11,723 nt of DNA from Candidatus Nanohalarchaeota archaeon (lineage in GTDB: Archaea; EX4484-52), in assembly GCA_003660905.1 (NCBI GenBank), contig QMVB01000024.1:1-11723 (forward strand), read 5' to 3'. Position numbers and translations under genes: made by a program. Below the pieces are notes generated by a model that was given only the letters and a program-made list of their open reading frames with translations, made no database searches and was not told the DNA's origin. Below, in pieces: positions 1-6,345 of this stretch; the first letter of the stretch is position 1, and each line of letters begins with the position of its first letter.

Positions 1-48
1 AGCGGAGTTGTAGTTAAAAACAAGCAATTATCACATAAATTCTATTGA
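1..48 (+). CDS. Possible 3' end of a gene cut by the left edge
   Basis: One forward frame is open from the first base to a TGA at 46-48 and reads SGVVVKNKQLSHKFY. The other two forward frames stop within 15 nt. Fifteen codons is too little to recognise a family and an open frame this short can be chance. The TGA overlaps a TTG at 45-47, which would be a coupled junction if the next gene starts there. Confidence 0.2.
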   Translation, partial: SGVVVKNKQLSHKFY

Positions 49-64
49 AAAATCCTGTTTTTTG

Positions 65-113
65 CAAACTGTCAAATAGGCTTTCCTGTCTTTTTTGGCG
101 TCAAACTGTCAAA
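65..113. repeat. 12-nt perfect direct repeat (two copies)
   Basis: CAAACTGTCAAA occurs exactly at 65-76 and 102-113, 37 nt apart. The copies fall in different reading frames of the overlapping TTG-started frame, so the repeat is a nucleotide-level feature rather than a protein repeat. The inner 10 nt also occur inverted at 11659-11668 near the right edge. It could be a protein-binding site or the remains of a duplication. Confidence 0.55.
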
Positions 114-122
114 GTTGGGATA

Positions 123-275
123 ATGGCGCTGGCTGCTGTTCTGGCAGACCATTATTGGCAAAAAAGGAGGAAAGAAAAAGAAAAAGCTCCTCCTCTGCAA
201 ACAAAAAAACAGCCGAAATACAACTGGAGAAATGATGTAAACAAATACTTTCAAAAAGCAAAAACTTTTTTTTAG
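123..275 (+). CDS. Small basic hypothetical protein
   Basis: I do not recognise this protein. From the ATG at 123 it has 50 residues: a short hydrophobic start (MALAAVLADHYW), then a strongly basic stretch (QKRRKEKEK) and a Lys/Gln-rich tail ending KAKTFF. The frame is open upstream to a TTG at 45, which would give 76 residues and a longer hydrophobic segment (VKVGIMALAAVLADHYW) with possible membrane or surface association. I prefer the ATG because the upstream part holds a nucleotide repeat in mixed frames and has no visible ribosome site. A GGG lies 3 nt before the ATG, too close to be convincing. It is followed 51 nt later by another small gene on the same strand. It could be non-coding. 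Confidence 0.4.
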   Translation: MALAAVLADHYWQKRRKEKEKAPPLQTKKQPKYNWRNDVNKYFQKAKTFF

Positions 276-326
276 GAAGGCAAAAAAAAGCAGGCATAGC
301 AGAAACTTTCTTTTGGGGTAAAGCTG

Positions 327-554
327 ATGTTTAAGCACAAAAACACAAAATCTGTTGAGCTAAAACAGTTGAAAAAAATGATGACATCAGAAATAGTGGC
401 TTCAATCCCCGATAATGCTCTCAAAGCAAAAGTGAAAAAATGCCTTGAAAAAATCGATATGGCTCTTTTTGCAAAGCATGCGATCACAAAAGCTAAATTT
501 GAAGCATCCATGAAACTTTCAAATGAACTATTTAACGGGAAAACAAAAAATTAA
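327..554 (+). CDS. Small helical hypothetical protein
   Basis: This encodes a 75-residue lysine-rich protein with no recognisable domain, signal peptide or membrane segment. The pattern of K, L, A, E and M residues (for example LKQLKKMMTSEIVASI and KVKKCLEKIDMALFAKHAI) suggests two or three amphipathic helices. A GGGGT at 315-319 sits 7 nt before the ATG and may act as a weak ribosome site. It probably forms a unit with the small gene upstream. Its TAA overlaps by 4 nt (551-554) the stop of the convergent pilin-like gene, a compact tail-to-tail arrangement that supports both being real. Confidence 0.5.
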   Translation: MFKHKNTKSVELKQLKKMMTSEIVASIPDNALKAKVKKCLEKIDMALFAKHAITKAKFEASMKLSNELFNGKTKN

Positions 555-1009
555 TCCTCTGCATTTATTTCAACAAAGTTATATCCTGTATCATTTGTAT
601 AACAAGTAAGTATTATTTTTTTATTGCGGCTGTTTGCATATCCTCTTATATTATTATTTTCCGGGTATTCAAGAATCTCTGTCTCGCCTATTTCATTTTT
701 TACAGCAACACGATTATCGTCCAATCCTTTTAATGAAAAAAAGGTTTTCGGCACAGAGGTCATGCTAATTTCATATTTTTGAACAGTGGGGGCATAATTT
801 ATGTTTTTGTTTTTTATTGTTAGCATAGAAAAAGAGGAATCTATGTAATTTACAATTACATCGAAATATATCTGATTTGCATCGTCCCATATATTGTTGG
901 ACAGGTGCCTGTATGAAAAAGTCATTGAAATCAGAAAAACAATGCCTATCAGCATTATTATCATCAGTTCGATTATGGCAACCGCTCCTTTTCTTTTTTT
1001 TGATATCAT
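551..1009 (-). CDS. Archaeal type IV pilin-like protein (class III signal peptide)
   Basis: This is a 152-residue protein with a short basic N-terminus (MISKKRKGA) followed directly by a hydrophobic helix (VAIIELMIIMLIGIVFLISM). That is the layout of archaeal prepilins processed by a PibD/EppA-type prepilin peptidase. Cleavage after Ala9 would place Glu14 at position +5 of the mature protein, the conserved pilin glutamate. Cleavage after Gly8 would put it at +6. The remaining ~120 residues are polar and probably form a beta-rich head outside the cell: a surface filament subunit or minor pilin. No other pilus gene is in the window. A TATA box centred about 24 nt upstream suggests a leaderless transcript. 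A TadE-like pseudopilin is the main alternative. Confidence 0.75.
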   Translation of the reverse strand: MISKKRKGAVAIIELMIIMLIGIVFLISMTFSYRHLSNNIWDDANQIYFDVIVNYIDSSFSMLTIKNKNINYAPTVQKYEISMTSVPKTFFSLKGLDDNRVAVKNEIGETEILEYPENNNIRGYANSRNKKIILTCYTNDTGYNFVEINAED

Positions 1010-1028
1010 ATTTCTAATTTCATCATTG

Positions 1029-1036
1029 TGTATAAA
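1029..1036 (-). promoter_or_regulatory. TATA box (box A) for the pilin-like gene
   Basis: Read on the minus strand the site is TTTATACA, centred about 24 nt before the ATG at 1009. This is the spacing expected for archaeal leaderless transcription. It lies inside the first copy of the direct repeat. Confidence 0.45.
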
Positions 1037-1048
1037 CTGTATGTTGCA

Positions 1049-1056
1049 TATATAAG
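1049..1056 (+). promoter_or_regulatory. Possible forward TATA box before the structured segment
   Basis: TATATAAG lies here. Box A spacing would place a start site near 1076-1080, at the beginning of the base-paired segment. This is inference only, since TATA-like motifs are common in such AT-rich intergenic DNA. Confidence 0.25.
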
Positions 1057-1075
1057 TTTAGACACAACATTAAAA

Positions 1076-1210
1076 AAATTTGCAGTCGCAACCAAACTAT
1101 AAAACTTTGCAAGAAAGTTTGGTTTCGGAAAAATCTGCAACATCAGCTGGCGACGCAGAAATTTTTTTGGAAATTCTCGCGAAATTCGCAGAATTTTTTC
1201 TGAAATATTT
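1076..1210 (+). ncRNA. Candidate structured RNA or hairpin-rich intergenic element
   Basis: No ORF covers 1010-1316, but the sequence pairs strongly with itself. AACCAAACT (1090-1098) pairs with AGTTTGGTT (1116-1124). TTGCAG (1080-1085) can pair with CTGCAA (1135-1140); alternatively GTCGC (1085-1089) can pair with GCGAC (1150-1154). A second hairpin at 1172-1195 has an 11-bp stem (AATTCT/AGAATT, one bulged C, GCGAA/TTCGC). It is followed by TTTTC and, at 1207-1212, another T-run, which could end a forward transcript. A TATA-like box lies about 25 nt upstream. The geometry of the first hairpin (9-bp upper stem, internal loop, 6-bp lower stem, ACA at 1140-1142) is reminiscent of an archaeal H/ACA guide, but I see no kink-turn. 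The strand is uncertain because hairpins read similarly both ways. Confidence 0.27.
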
Positions 1211-1217
1211 TTCTTAT

Positions 1218-1275
1218 TGTATATAAAGCGTATAATTTCGTAAGGAACTTTAGATACAACATTAAAGAATTTTGC
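1218..1275 (+). repeat. Direct repeat, copy 2 (~58 nt)
   Basis: This is the partner of 1027-1083, in the same orientation and about 191 nt downstream, so the two copies bracket the hairpin-rich segment. Its end (ATTTTGC, 1269-1275) can pair with GCAAAAT at 1295-1301 to form a further small hairpin. No transposase or target-site duplication is visible, so a mobile origin is not shown. Confidence 0.65.
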
Positions 1276-1340
1276 CGCTCCATTTTTGAATTAAGCAAAA
1301 TTATATTGAAAATCAATTGCAAAAATATTTCTTAAAAGTA

Positions 1341-1348
1341 TTTAATAT
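1341..1348 (+). promoter_or_regulatory. TATA box for the DUF2330-type gene
   Basis: TTTAATAT is centred about 24 nt before the ATG at 1368. This fits leaderless transcription and is the main reason for preferring that ATG over the TTG at 1317, which would lie upstream of this box. Confidence 0.45.
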
Positions 1349-1367
1349 TTTGTTCACAATAATACAT

Positions 1368-2936
1368 ATGTTTAATAAATCACTTAATAAAATCGCATTG
1401 ATTTTTTTCTTTTTGGTGCTATTGTTATCGCCCATCGTTTTTTGCGATGGAGGAATGTGGCATTACAGACCATATGAGCCGCAATATACTTTCCTCGCAA
1501 AAGAGACAGAACAACTGGCTTTTATTTCATATGAAGACACCTATGAAAACCTAATGGTGAGGGTTGCAACAGATGAAAAAATCGGAGAGCTGACAAACCT
1601 TGTATGGATTCTGCCTGTCCCTGCACTTCCAGAGGATGTTGTAATAGGGCATATTGAGTCAATGAAAATAAAGGACAAATACTACAAAAAAGGAGTAGAA
1701 TTATCTGACAAGACAAAAAGAAATCTAAAAGACAAAAGATGGTGGTTTTACAACTCCCAAATATGGCCTGTTCCTTTTTATTTTTTACAGAGGCAGAATA
1801 ACAGGCATTATAATTCCAATGATATGATAGCTGTAGGTGCATCAAAGTCCTTTGGCGAAAAAATAGATTATAATGAAGGCATTCATGTCCATGAGACATA
1901 TACTAAATACGGGCTTACAAGCCAGCTTATAACTGCTGATGATGGCACTTCTCTGTACACTTTTTTATCATCCAAAGGACTTGAAATGCCTTATAAGGTG
2001 AAGCAGATACTCAACCATTATATTGGAGATGATTTTTGCTTTGTCATAACTGAAATTACAGACAAAAATCAATTCAGCGGCTCTGCTGCTGTGTATACTA
2101 CGTTTCCTGCCGGAAATCTCTACTATCCTCTCGTGCTGACAAGCGTCTATGAAAGCCAGCGCATCCCGACAAAAATATATGTCGATGGATATGTCAATCC
2201 CAGAATAGCTTCAAAAATAAAGCAATACACAGATGTCAATTATTATGTTGAAGGCAATGTAAAGCCAGATATAAAAAGTGAAGATGAAGATTTATTTGAA
2301 AATGCAAAATTTGACAAATATACATTGATTACAATGGATGCTCCTTCCAAATACCTCAAAAAAGATTTGATTATGAGCAAAATCCCGCCTCTATCCACAT
2401 TAGGTTATAATTTTGTTTATGAGCACATAGTATTGTCCTGCCTGTTCATATTCCTGCTCTTCTCATGCCTCTCCTCCATGATAGTTGCATTCCTGTTTAA
2501 AAAAGACAAAAAGGCATATCTAAAGGCAGGGTTGTTTAATGTATTTAGTGTAATTGGATATTTTGTTGCATTAAACAAGTTCATCAAAGAAAAAAAGACC
2601 AAAGAAATAAAAGTAATCAGCAGGAAAGTATTTTTCTCTAATTGCATTGTCTCATGCATTGCAGCAGCAGCTCTGCTTTTTGTTTTTGCAATAACAATAA
2701 AGGAAGGGATTCCTCCAATTTATAATATGACAACATTTTTGCTTTTCACGTCATTTTATATTTTGCCTGCCGCAATTATTTACTCAATATGGAAAACGCA
2801 TACTATTTCGACAAAACTGCTAAAAGAGCTTGCTCCGGATAAGCTCCAGAAAATAAAAATTGGATTTATTGGAGAAGCAATGGTATTTTCTGTTGTTTTT
2901 ATGATTATATGCCTGATGTTTTTTGCACTTATATAA
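1368..2936 (+). CDS. Secreted DUF2330-type protein with C-terminal membrane helices
   Basis: This is a 522-residue protein. Residues 1-25 form a clear signal peptide (basic start, then IALIFFFLVLLLSPIVF), followed by Cys26 in CDGGM, close to the Cys-Gly-Gly found at the mature start of DUF2330 proteins. Residues ~45-90 (TEQLAFISYED, then LVWILPVPALPEDVV) carry the family hallmark 'W-x-LPVP'. From about residue 352 the chain becomes membrane-embedded, with likely helices near 354-376, 387-405, 421-443, 454-475 and 503-522. The large N-terminal domain would face outside and be anchored by this tail. The function of DUF2330 is unknown to me. The five-helix tail is unlike the simple forms of the family. 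The frame is open 17 codons upstream to a TTG at 1317, but the ATG gives a normal signal peptide and correct promoter spacing. It ends 10 nt before the convergent hydrogenase stop. Confidence 0.78.
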   Translation: MFNKSLNKIALIFFFLVLLLSPIVFCDGGMWHYRPYEPQYTFLAKETEQLAFISYEDTYENLMVRVATDEKIGELTNLVWILPVPALPEDVVIGHIESMKIKDKYYKKGVELSDKTKRNLKDKRWWFYNSQIWPVPFYFLQRQNNRHYNSNDMIAVGASKSFGEKIDYNEGIHVHETYTKYGLTSQLITADDGTSLYTFLSSKGLEMPYKVKQILNHYIGDDFCFVITEITDKNQFSGSAAVYTTFPAGNLYYPLVLTSVYESQRIPTKIYVDGYVNPRIASKIKQYTDVNYYVEGNVKPDIKSEDEDLFENAKFDKYTLITMDAPSKYLKKDLIMSKIPPLSTLGYNFVYEHIVLSCLFIFLLFSCLSSMIVAFLFKKDKKAYLKAGLFNVFSVIGYFVALNKFIKEKKTKEIKVISRKVFFSNCIVSCIAAAALLFVFAITIKEGIPPIYNMTTFLLFTSFYILPAAIIYSIWKTHTISTKLLKELAPDKLQKIKIGFIGEAMVFSVVFMIICLMFFALI

Positions 2937-2946
2937 TAAAAAAGAA

Positions 2947-4689
2947 TCACGCTTTTCTTTTAGTGAATGCTGTATGCAAGAGTTTATGGGCTTTCGCGCT
3001 GCCCGACTTTCCCAAAAACTCATCGTAAAGTTTCTTTATAGATGGGTTTTCATGGGACTTTCTAAACGGCATATTCCTGTCTTCCCGGTAGAGGGCATCT
3101 ATCCTTTTCTCTCTTATGCTGTCATTTGTAGGAATTGGCTGTCCTCCGCCGCCAATGCACCCTCCCGGACATGCCATGATTTCAATAAAATGATACTTGC
3201 TTTTCCCCTCCTTTAATTGCTCCATCAATATTTTGGCATTGGAAAGCCCGTGAGCTACAGCAAAATTGTAGACCGTGCCTTTCATTGTAATGCTGCCTTC
3301 TTTAATTTTCGGCAATCCCCTTATTTGATTGAACTCTGGATTCGTTACTCCATTTCCTGTAACAAACTCATAAACTGTTCTCAAAGCAGCTTCTGTAACT
3401 CCTCCAGTTGCGCCAAAAATGACTCCGGCTCCTGTGGCTTCACCAAGAGGATTGTCAAATTCCTCTTCATCATTCATCTTAGTCAAATCAATGCCTTTTT
3501 GCTTCAAAAATCTTGCAGCTTCCCTTGTTGTCAATACAATATCTACATCAGGATGCTTGTGAAAATCCGGTCTTTTGCATTCAGCTTTTTTTGCAGTGCA
3601 TGGCATAATGCTTACCACTACGATATTATTTGGATGAAGCCCCATTTTATTTGCATAATATGTTTTTGCTATGCACCCAAGCATTCTGTTAGGGGATTTG
3701 CATGAAGAAAGATACGGTATGAATTGAGGATAAAATTGTTCAACATACTTTATCCATGCAGGACAGCACGAAGTGAATTGAGGGAATGGTCCTCCTTTTG
3801 CCGCCCGGGATATAAACTCGGTCGCCTCTTCTACAATAGTTAAATCTGCCCCGAAATTTGTATCAAAAACTTTGTCAAAACCAGCTTCCTTTAATGAAGC
3901 CACCATTTTTTTTGTAACAAGTGTTCCTGCCGGCAGACCGAATTCCTCGCCAATTGATGCCCTTATTGCAGGTGCAGTCTGCACCACTACGTGTTTTTTC
4001 GGGTTTTCAATTGCAGCGACAACCTTGCTTATGTCGTCCACTTCATGAAGCGCACCGGAAGGGCAAACCAATACGCACTGCCCGCAATCAACGCAAACTG
4101 ATCTTTTTAGCATGTCATCAAATGCTGTTGTAATTTTTAAACCTTCGTTCCCTCTGCCTTCAAAACAAAGAGCATTTACTCCCTGCGTCAAACGGCATTT
4201 GTTCACGCATTTTCCGCATAAAATGCATTTGGAATTATCCAGGCATATTGACAAATTTGAATTGTTTTTTCTGCCTGAATCTTTATCTGCAATCTTTAAA
4301 ACTGATTTATCTTTACTGGATTTAACTTCGCATGATTTTTTATTGAAACGGGTATTTTTTATCTTGTACTTTTTCTTTAATTTTTGGAGTTGGCTCACTG
4401 TTTTTTCCTCATCTTTGTGCCTTGACAAAAGAAGCTCTATGTTAATTTTCCTTAAGCGAATCACTTTTTTTGTTTCTGTCTCGACGACCATATTGTCTGC
4501 AACCTTTGTGTCGCATGTGCTCATTATCCTTCCATTGACTTCGCAAATGCATAATCTGCAGCTTCCTGTCGGAGGCAAATCCGGGTCATAGCACAAGTGA
4601 GGGATTTCTATCCTGTTTCTCAATGCCGCCTGAAATATCGTCTCACTCGAGTTTACTTCAATGTCTCTTCCGTTAATTTTTATTTGCAT
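2947..4689 (-). CDS. hydA: [FeFe]-hydrogenase catalytic subunit HydA
   Basis: This 580-residue cytosolic enzyme interconverts H2 with protons and electrons. Residues 1-70 form a plant-type [2Fe-2S] domain (Cys33, 44, 47, 59). Two ferredoxin clusters follow: Cys155/158/161/165 and Cys199/202/205/209. All three H-cluster motifs are intact: TSCCPAW at 306-312 (Cys308 in the proton-relay position, Cys309 as ligand), MPCTAKKAE at 362-370 (Cys364, Lys367, Glu370) and MACPGGCIGGGGQP at 505-518 (Cys507, Cys511). The small-subunit domain (DALYREDRNMPFRKSHENP to LLHT) is fused at the C-terminus. The usual His-Cys3 [4Fe-4S] motif is missing: after LLLSRH (His91) the chain runs DEEKTVSQLQKL without any cysteine, followed by a Lys/Ser-rich linker up to ~145. 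There is no export signal. It is the second gene of an operon, starting inside the end of the diaphorase gene, so translation is probably coupled. The family assignment is certain; the partner and direction of electron flow are inferred. Confidence 0.97.
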   Translation of the reverse strand: MQIKINGRDIEVNSSETIFQAALRNRIEIPHLCYDPDLPPTGSCRLCICEVNGRIMSTCDTKVADNMVVETETKKVIRLRKINIELLLSRHKDEEKTVSQLQKLKKKYKIKNTRFNKKSCEVKSSKDKSVLKIADKDSGRKNNSNLSICLDNSKCILCGKCVNKCRLTQGVNALCFEGRGNEGLKITTAFDDMLKRSVCVDCGQCVLVCPSGALHEVDDISKVVAAIENPKKHVVVQTAPAIRASIGEEFGLPAGTLVTKKMVASLKEAGFDKVFDTNFGADLTIVEEATEFISRAAKGGPFPQFTSCCPAWIKYVEQFYPQFIPYLSSCKSPNRMLGCIAKTYYANKMGLHPNNIVVVSIMPCTAKKAECKRPDFHKHPDVDIVLTTREAARFLKQKGIDLTKMNDEEEFDNPLGEATGAGVIFGATGGVTEAALRTVYEFVTGNGVTNPEFNQIRGLPKIKEGSITMKGTVYNFAVAHGLSNAKILMEQLKEGKSKYHFIEIMACPGGCIGGGGQPIPTNDSIREKRIDALYREDRNMPFRKSHENPSIKKLYDEFLGKSGSAKAHKLLHTAFTKRKA

Positions 4690-6290
4690 AATTCCTCAAA
4701 TTCACTCCTGAAATATTTTAAAGCCCCTTTAATATGATTGCATGACGACTGCCCGAGGGGACAGAAAGAAGTAAGCTCAACAAACTCTGCTAATTCTTCA
4801 AGCAAAAGCAGGTCTTTTTTTGTCCCCTCCCTGCCAATGATTTTGTCAAGCAGTTGGAGAATCCTGTGGTTCCCGTCCCGGCACGGCGTGCACTTTCCGC
4901 AGCTTTCATGGACAAAAAAAGCAGTGATGTTGCGGCATACCTCGACGATGCTGCGGCTCTCTCCAACCACAATAATTGTGCATGAACCAAGCCCTGCTTC
5001 CTTTTCTTTTATTGATTCATAATCAAAGCGAGTCTTTGACTCGTATGGAATGCATCCTCCTGCCGCTCCAAAAAAAATCGCCTTTGGCTTTTCTTTGGCT
5101 ACGGCTTTCTGAATCAATTCCTCAAATAAAATCCCTGTTTTCTCTTCAAATACGCCTCCTTTCTTTACATCCCCTGAAACGCAGAACAACCTCAAATCAT
5201 TGCTCCATTTATTATCTTCAAACAAAAGCGCTGCATTGATAAGTGTTTCCACATTGTTTATCGCCGTCGGTTTTTGCCATAAACCATACTGGGCAGGATA
5301 AGGCGGTTTTTTCCTCGGACGTCCGCTGAGCCCCTCGATAGAATTCATTATACTTGTTTCATCCCCGCAGATATAGGCACCGGCTCCTTCAATTATTTCT
5401 ATTTCGAGCCCGTCAAGATGCTTTTTTGATGAATATATTGCCTTGAGCAACCTGCCCTTGAGATAATCATATTCTTTCCTCAGGTAAATATATGCATGCC
5501 TGCAATTAATGGCATATGATGCAATGGCAATTCCTTCAATTAGTGTTTTTGCATTGTTGATTAAAATAAACTTGTCCTTAAATGTTCCCGGCTCGCCCTC
5601 GTCAAAATTGCATATAAGGATGCCTTCGTCCCCTGCTTTGGTTACAAAGTCCCATTTGATGTCTGTTGGAAAACCAGCGCCGCCTCGCCCCTTAAGCCCT
5701 GCTTCCTTTACCTTTGCTATAACTTCTTTCGGACTCATTGATTTTGCCTTTTCAAGAGAGATAAACTTTGTTTCCTTTAATATTTTCATTTTGGATTTGT
5801 CCTCCACTTCAAGAGAAGATTCCTGCCACTTTACTTCACTGCTCTTTTTTTTTATTTCTGCCAATATTTCTCTAATCTTCTTTTTAGTCAGCTTAGTGTA
5901 GGCAACATTATCAATGAGCATCGCGGGAGCTTCACTGCAGCATCCAATGCATTGCGTTATCTGGAATGAAAAGTCTTTGTTGAATTCTCCCGGACTCAAC
6001 CCTGTGATTTTTTTTATTTCTTCCATTATATTGACAGAATCATTCATAAAACAAGAAGGGCTATTGCACACATAAATCGCATGCTTTCCTTTTTTTTCAA
6101 ATGCAAAAAATGAATAGAACGAAGCCATCTCATATATTTTCGCAGCAGGCATATCGATTTTTCCCGAAATATATTTTATGTTCTCTCTGGACAAAAATCC
6201 CTCCTTGTCCTGTATGCGATTCAATATATTTATCAAATTGGCCTTATTGTACGTTCTTACAATTTGCTTTATGTCTTTTGATACAGGCAT
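4680..6290 (-). CDS. NuoE-NuoF fusion: NAD(H)-oxidising diaphorase subunit of the hydrogenase (HydC-HydB-like)
   Basis: This 536-residue protein combines two subunits that are usually separate. Residues ~1-150 are a NuoE/HydC thioredoxin-like [2Fe-2S] domain (Cys75, Cys80, Cys114, Cys118 in VCNSPSC and QCIGCCSEAP, with an extra Cys117). After a short linker, residues ~165-536 are NuoF/HydB: FMN/NADH-binding GLKGRGGAGFPT (198-209) and NFDEGEPGTFKD (228-239), then GAYICGDETSIMNSIEG (304-320), SGRPRKKPP and NNVETL. The [4Fe-4S] ligands are Cys464/467/470 (ESCGKCTPC) and Cys510 (FCPLG). The canonical GEET is GDET here. The C-terminal two-cluster ferredoxin domain of bifurcating HydB is absent, as is HydB's own N-terminal [2Fe-2S] domain. 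The architecture resembles HoxF of NAD-reducing [NiFe]-hydrogenases, but the next gene is an [FeFe]-hydrogenase. It would exchange electrons between NAD(H) and HydA. It is the first gene of the operon, with a TATA box about 24 nt upstream, and its TAA overlaps the start of hydA by 10 nt. Confidence 0.95.
   Translation of the reverse strand: MPVSKDIKQIVRTYNKANLINILNRIQDKEGFLSRENIKYISGKIDMPAAKIYEMASFYSFFAFEKKGKHAIYVCNSPSCFMNDSVNIMEEIKKITGLSPGEFNKDFSFQITQCIGCCSEAPAMLIDNVAYTKLTKKKIREILAEIKKKSSEVKWQESSLEVEDKSKMKILKETKFISLEKAKSMSPKEVIAKVKEAGLKGRGGAGFPTDIKWDFVTKAGDEGILICNFDEGEPGTFKDKFILINNAKTLIEGIAIASYAINCRHAYIYLRKEYDYLKGRLLKAIYSSKKHLDGLEIEIIEGAGAYICGDETSIMNSIEGLSGRPRKKPPYPAQYGLWQKPTAINNVETLINAALLFEDNKWSNDLRLFCVSGDVKKGGVFEEKTGILFEELIQKAVAKEKPKAIFFGAAGGCIPYESKTRFDYESIKEKEAGLGSCTIIVVGESRSIVEVCRNITAFFVHESCGKCTPCRDGNHRILQLLDKIIGREGTKKDLLLLEELAEFVELTSFCPLGQSSCNHIKGALKYFRSEFEELCK
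4694..4697 (-). promoter_or_regulatory. Ribosome binding site of hydA
   Basis: GAGG on the minus strand, followed by AATT and then the ATG at 4689. It lies within the last codons of the upstream gene and fixes the hydA start. An SD site here, against leaderless starts elsewhere in the window, fits an internal operon gene. Confidence 0.65.
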
Positions 6291-6310
6291 TATATTTTAT
6301 AACCTACACT

Positions 6311-6325
6311 TATTTATATTTAAAA
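6311..6325. promoter_or_regulatory. Overlapping divergent TATA elements of the hydrogenase operon and the ATPase gene
   Basis: The 55-nt gap between the divergent starts (6290 and 6346) contains TATTTATATTTAAAA. Read leftwards, TATAAATA at 6311-6318 is centred ~24 nt before the hydrogenase ATG. Read rightwards, TATTTAAAA at 6317-6325 is centred ~25 nt before the ATPase ATG. The two promoters share bases, so their use is likely coordinated or mutually exclusive. Confidence 0.55.
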
Positions 6326-6345
6326 TTAAAGACAAATACTCTTCT

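Larger units (their letters stand above)
1027..1083 (+). repeat. Direct repeat, copy 1 (~57 nt)
   Basis: This copy pairs with 1218-1275. The best-conserved part, 1057-1083, matches 1249-1275 at 24 of 27 positions (core ACAACATTAAA). The left part, beginning TGTGTATAAA here and TGTATATAAA in copy 2, matches at 13 of 16 positions. Each copy contains a TATA-like motif, so the duplication may have copied a promoter. Confidence 0.65.

Noticed and set aside
1076..1142. Calling the first hairpin an H/ACA guide RNA outright
   Set aside because: The stem lengths and ACA spacing are suggestive, but no kink-turn or kink-loop GA pairs are visible and a competing fold exists. It is kept only as an unassigned structured candidate.
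1027..1275. Insertion sequence or MITE
   Set aside because: The flanking repeats are direct rather than inverted, there is no transposase, and no target-site duplication can be defined.
1317..1367. TTG start for the DUF2330-type gene
   Set aside because: It lies upstream of the TATA box and would add a second hydrophobic segment before a normal signal peptide. The ATG at 1368 is simpler.
2923..3216. Forward ORF overlapping the 3' end of hydA
   Set aside because: It is an antisense shadow of a clearly conserved protein and its translation shows no domain. The same applies to the forward ORFs at 3217-3705, 4112-4591 and 5509-5901.
6178..6345. Upstream in-frame extension of the ferredoxin-ATPase
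   Set aside because: It would overlap the hydrogenase coding region by 113 nt and place the P-loop 64 residues into the protein. The ATG at 6346 puts GGKGGTGKST at residue 8, as the family requires, with a TATA box at the correct distance.
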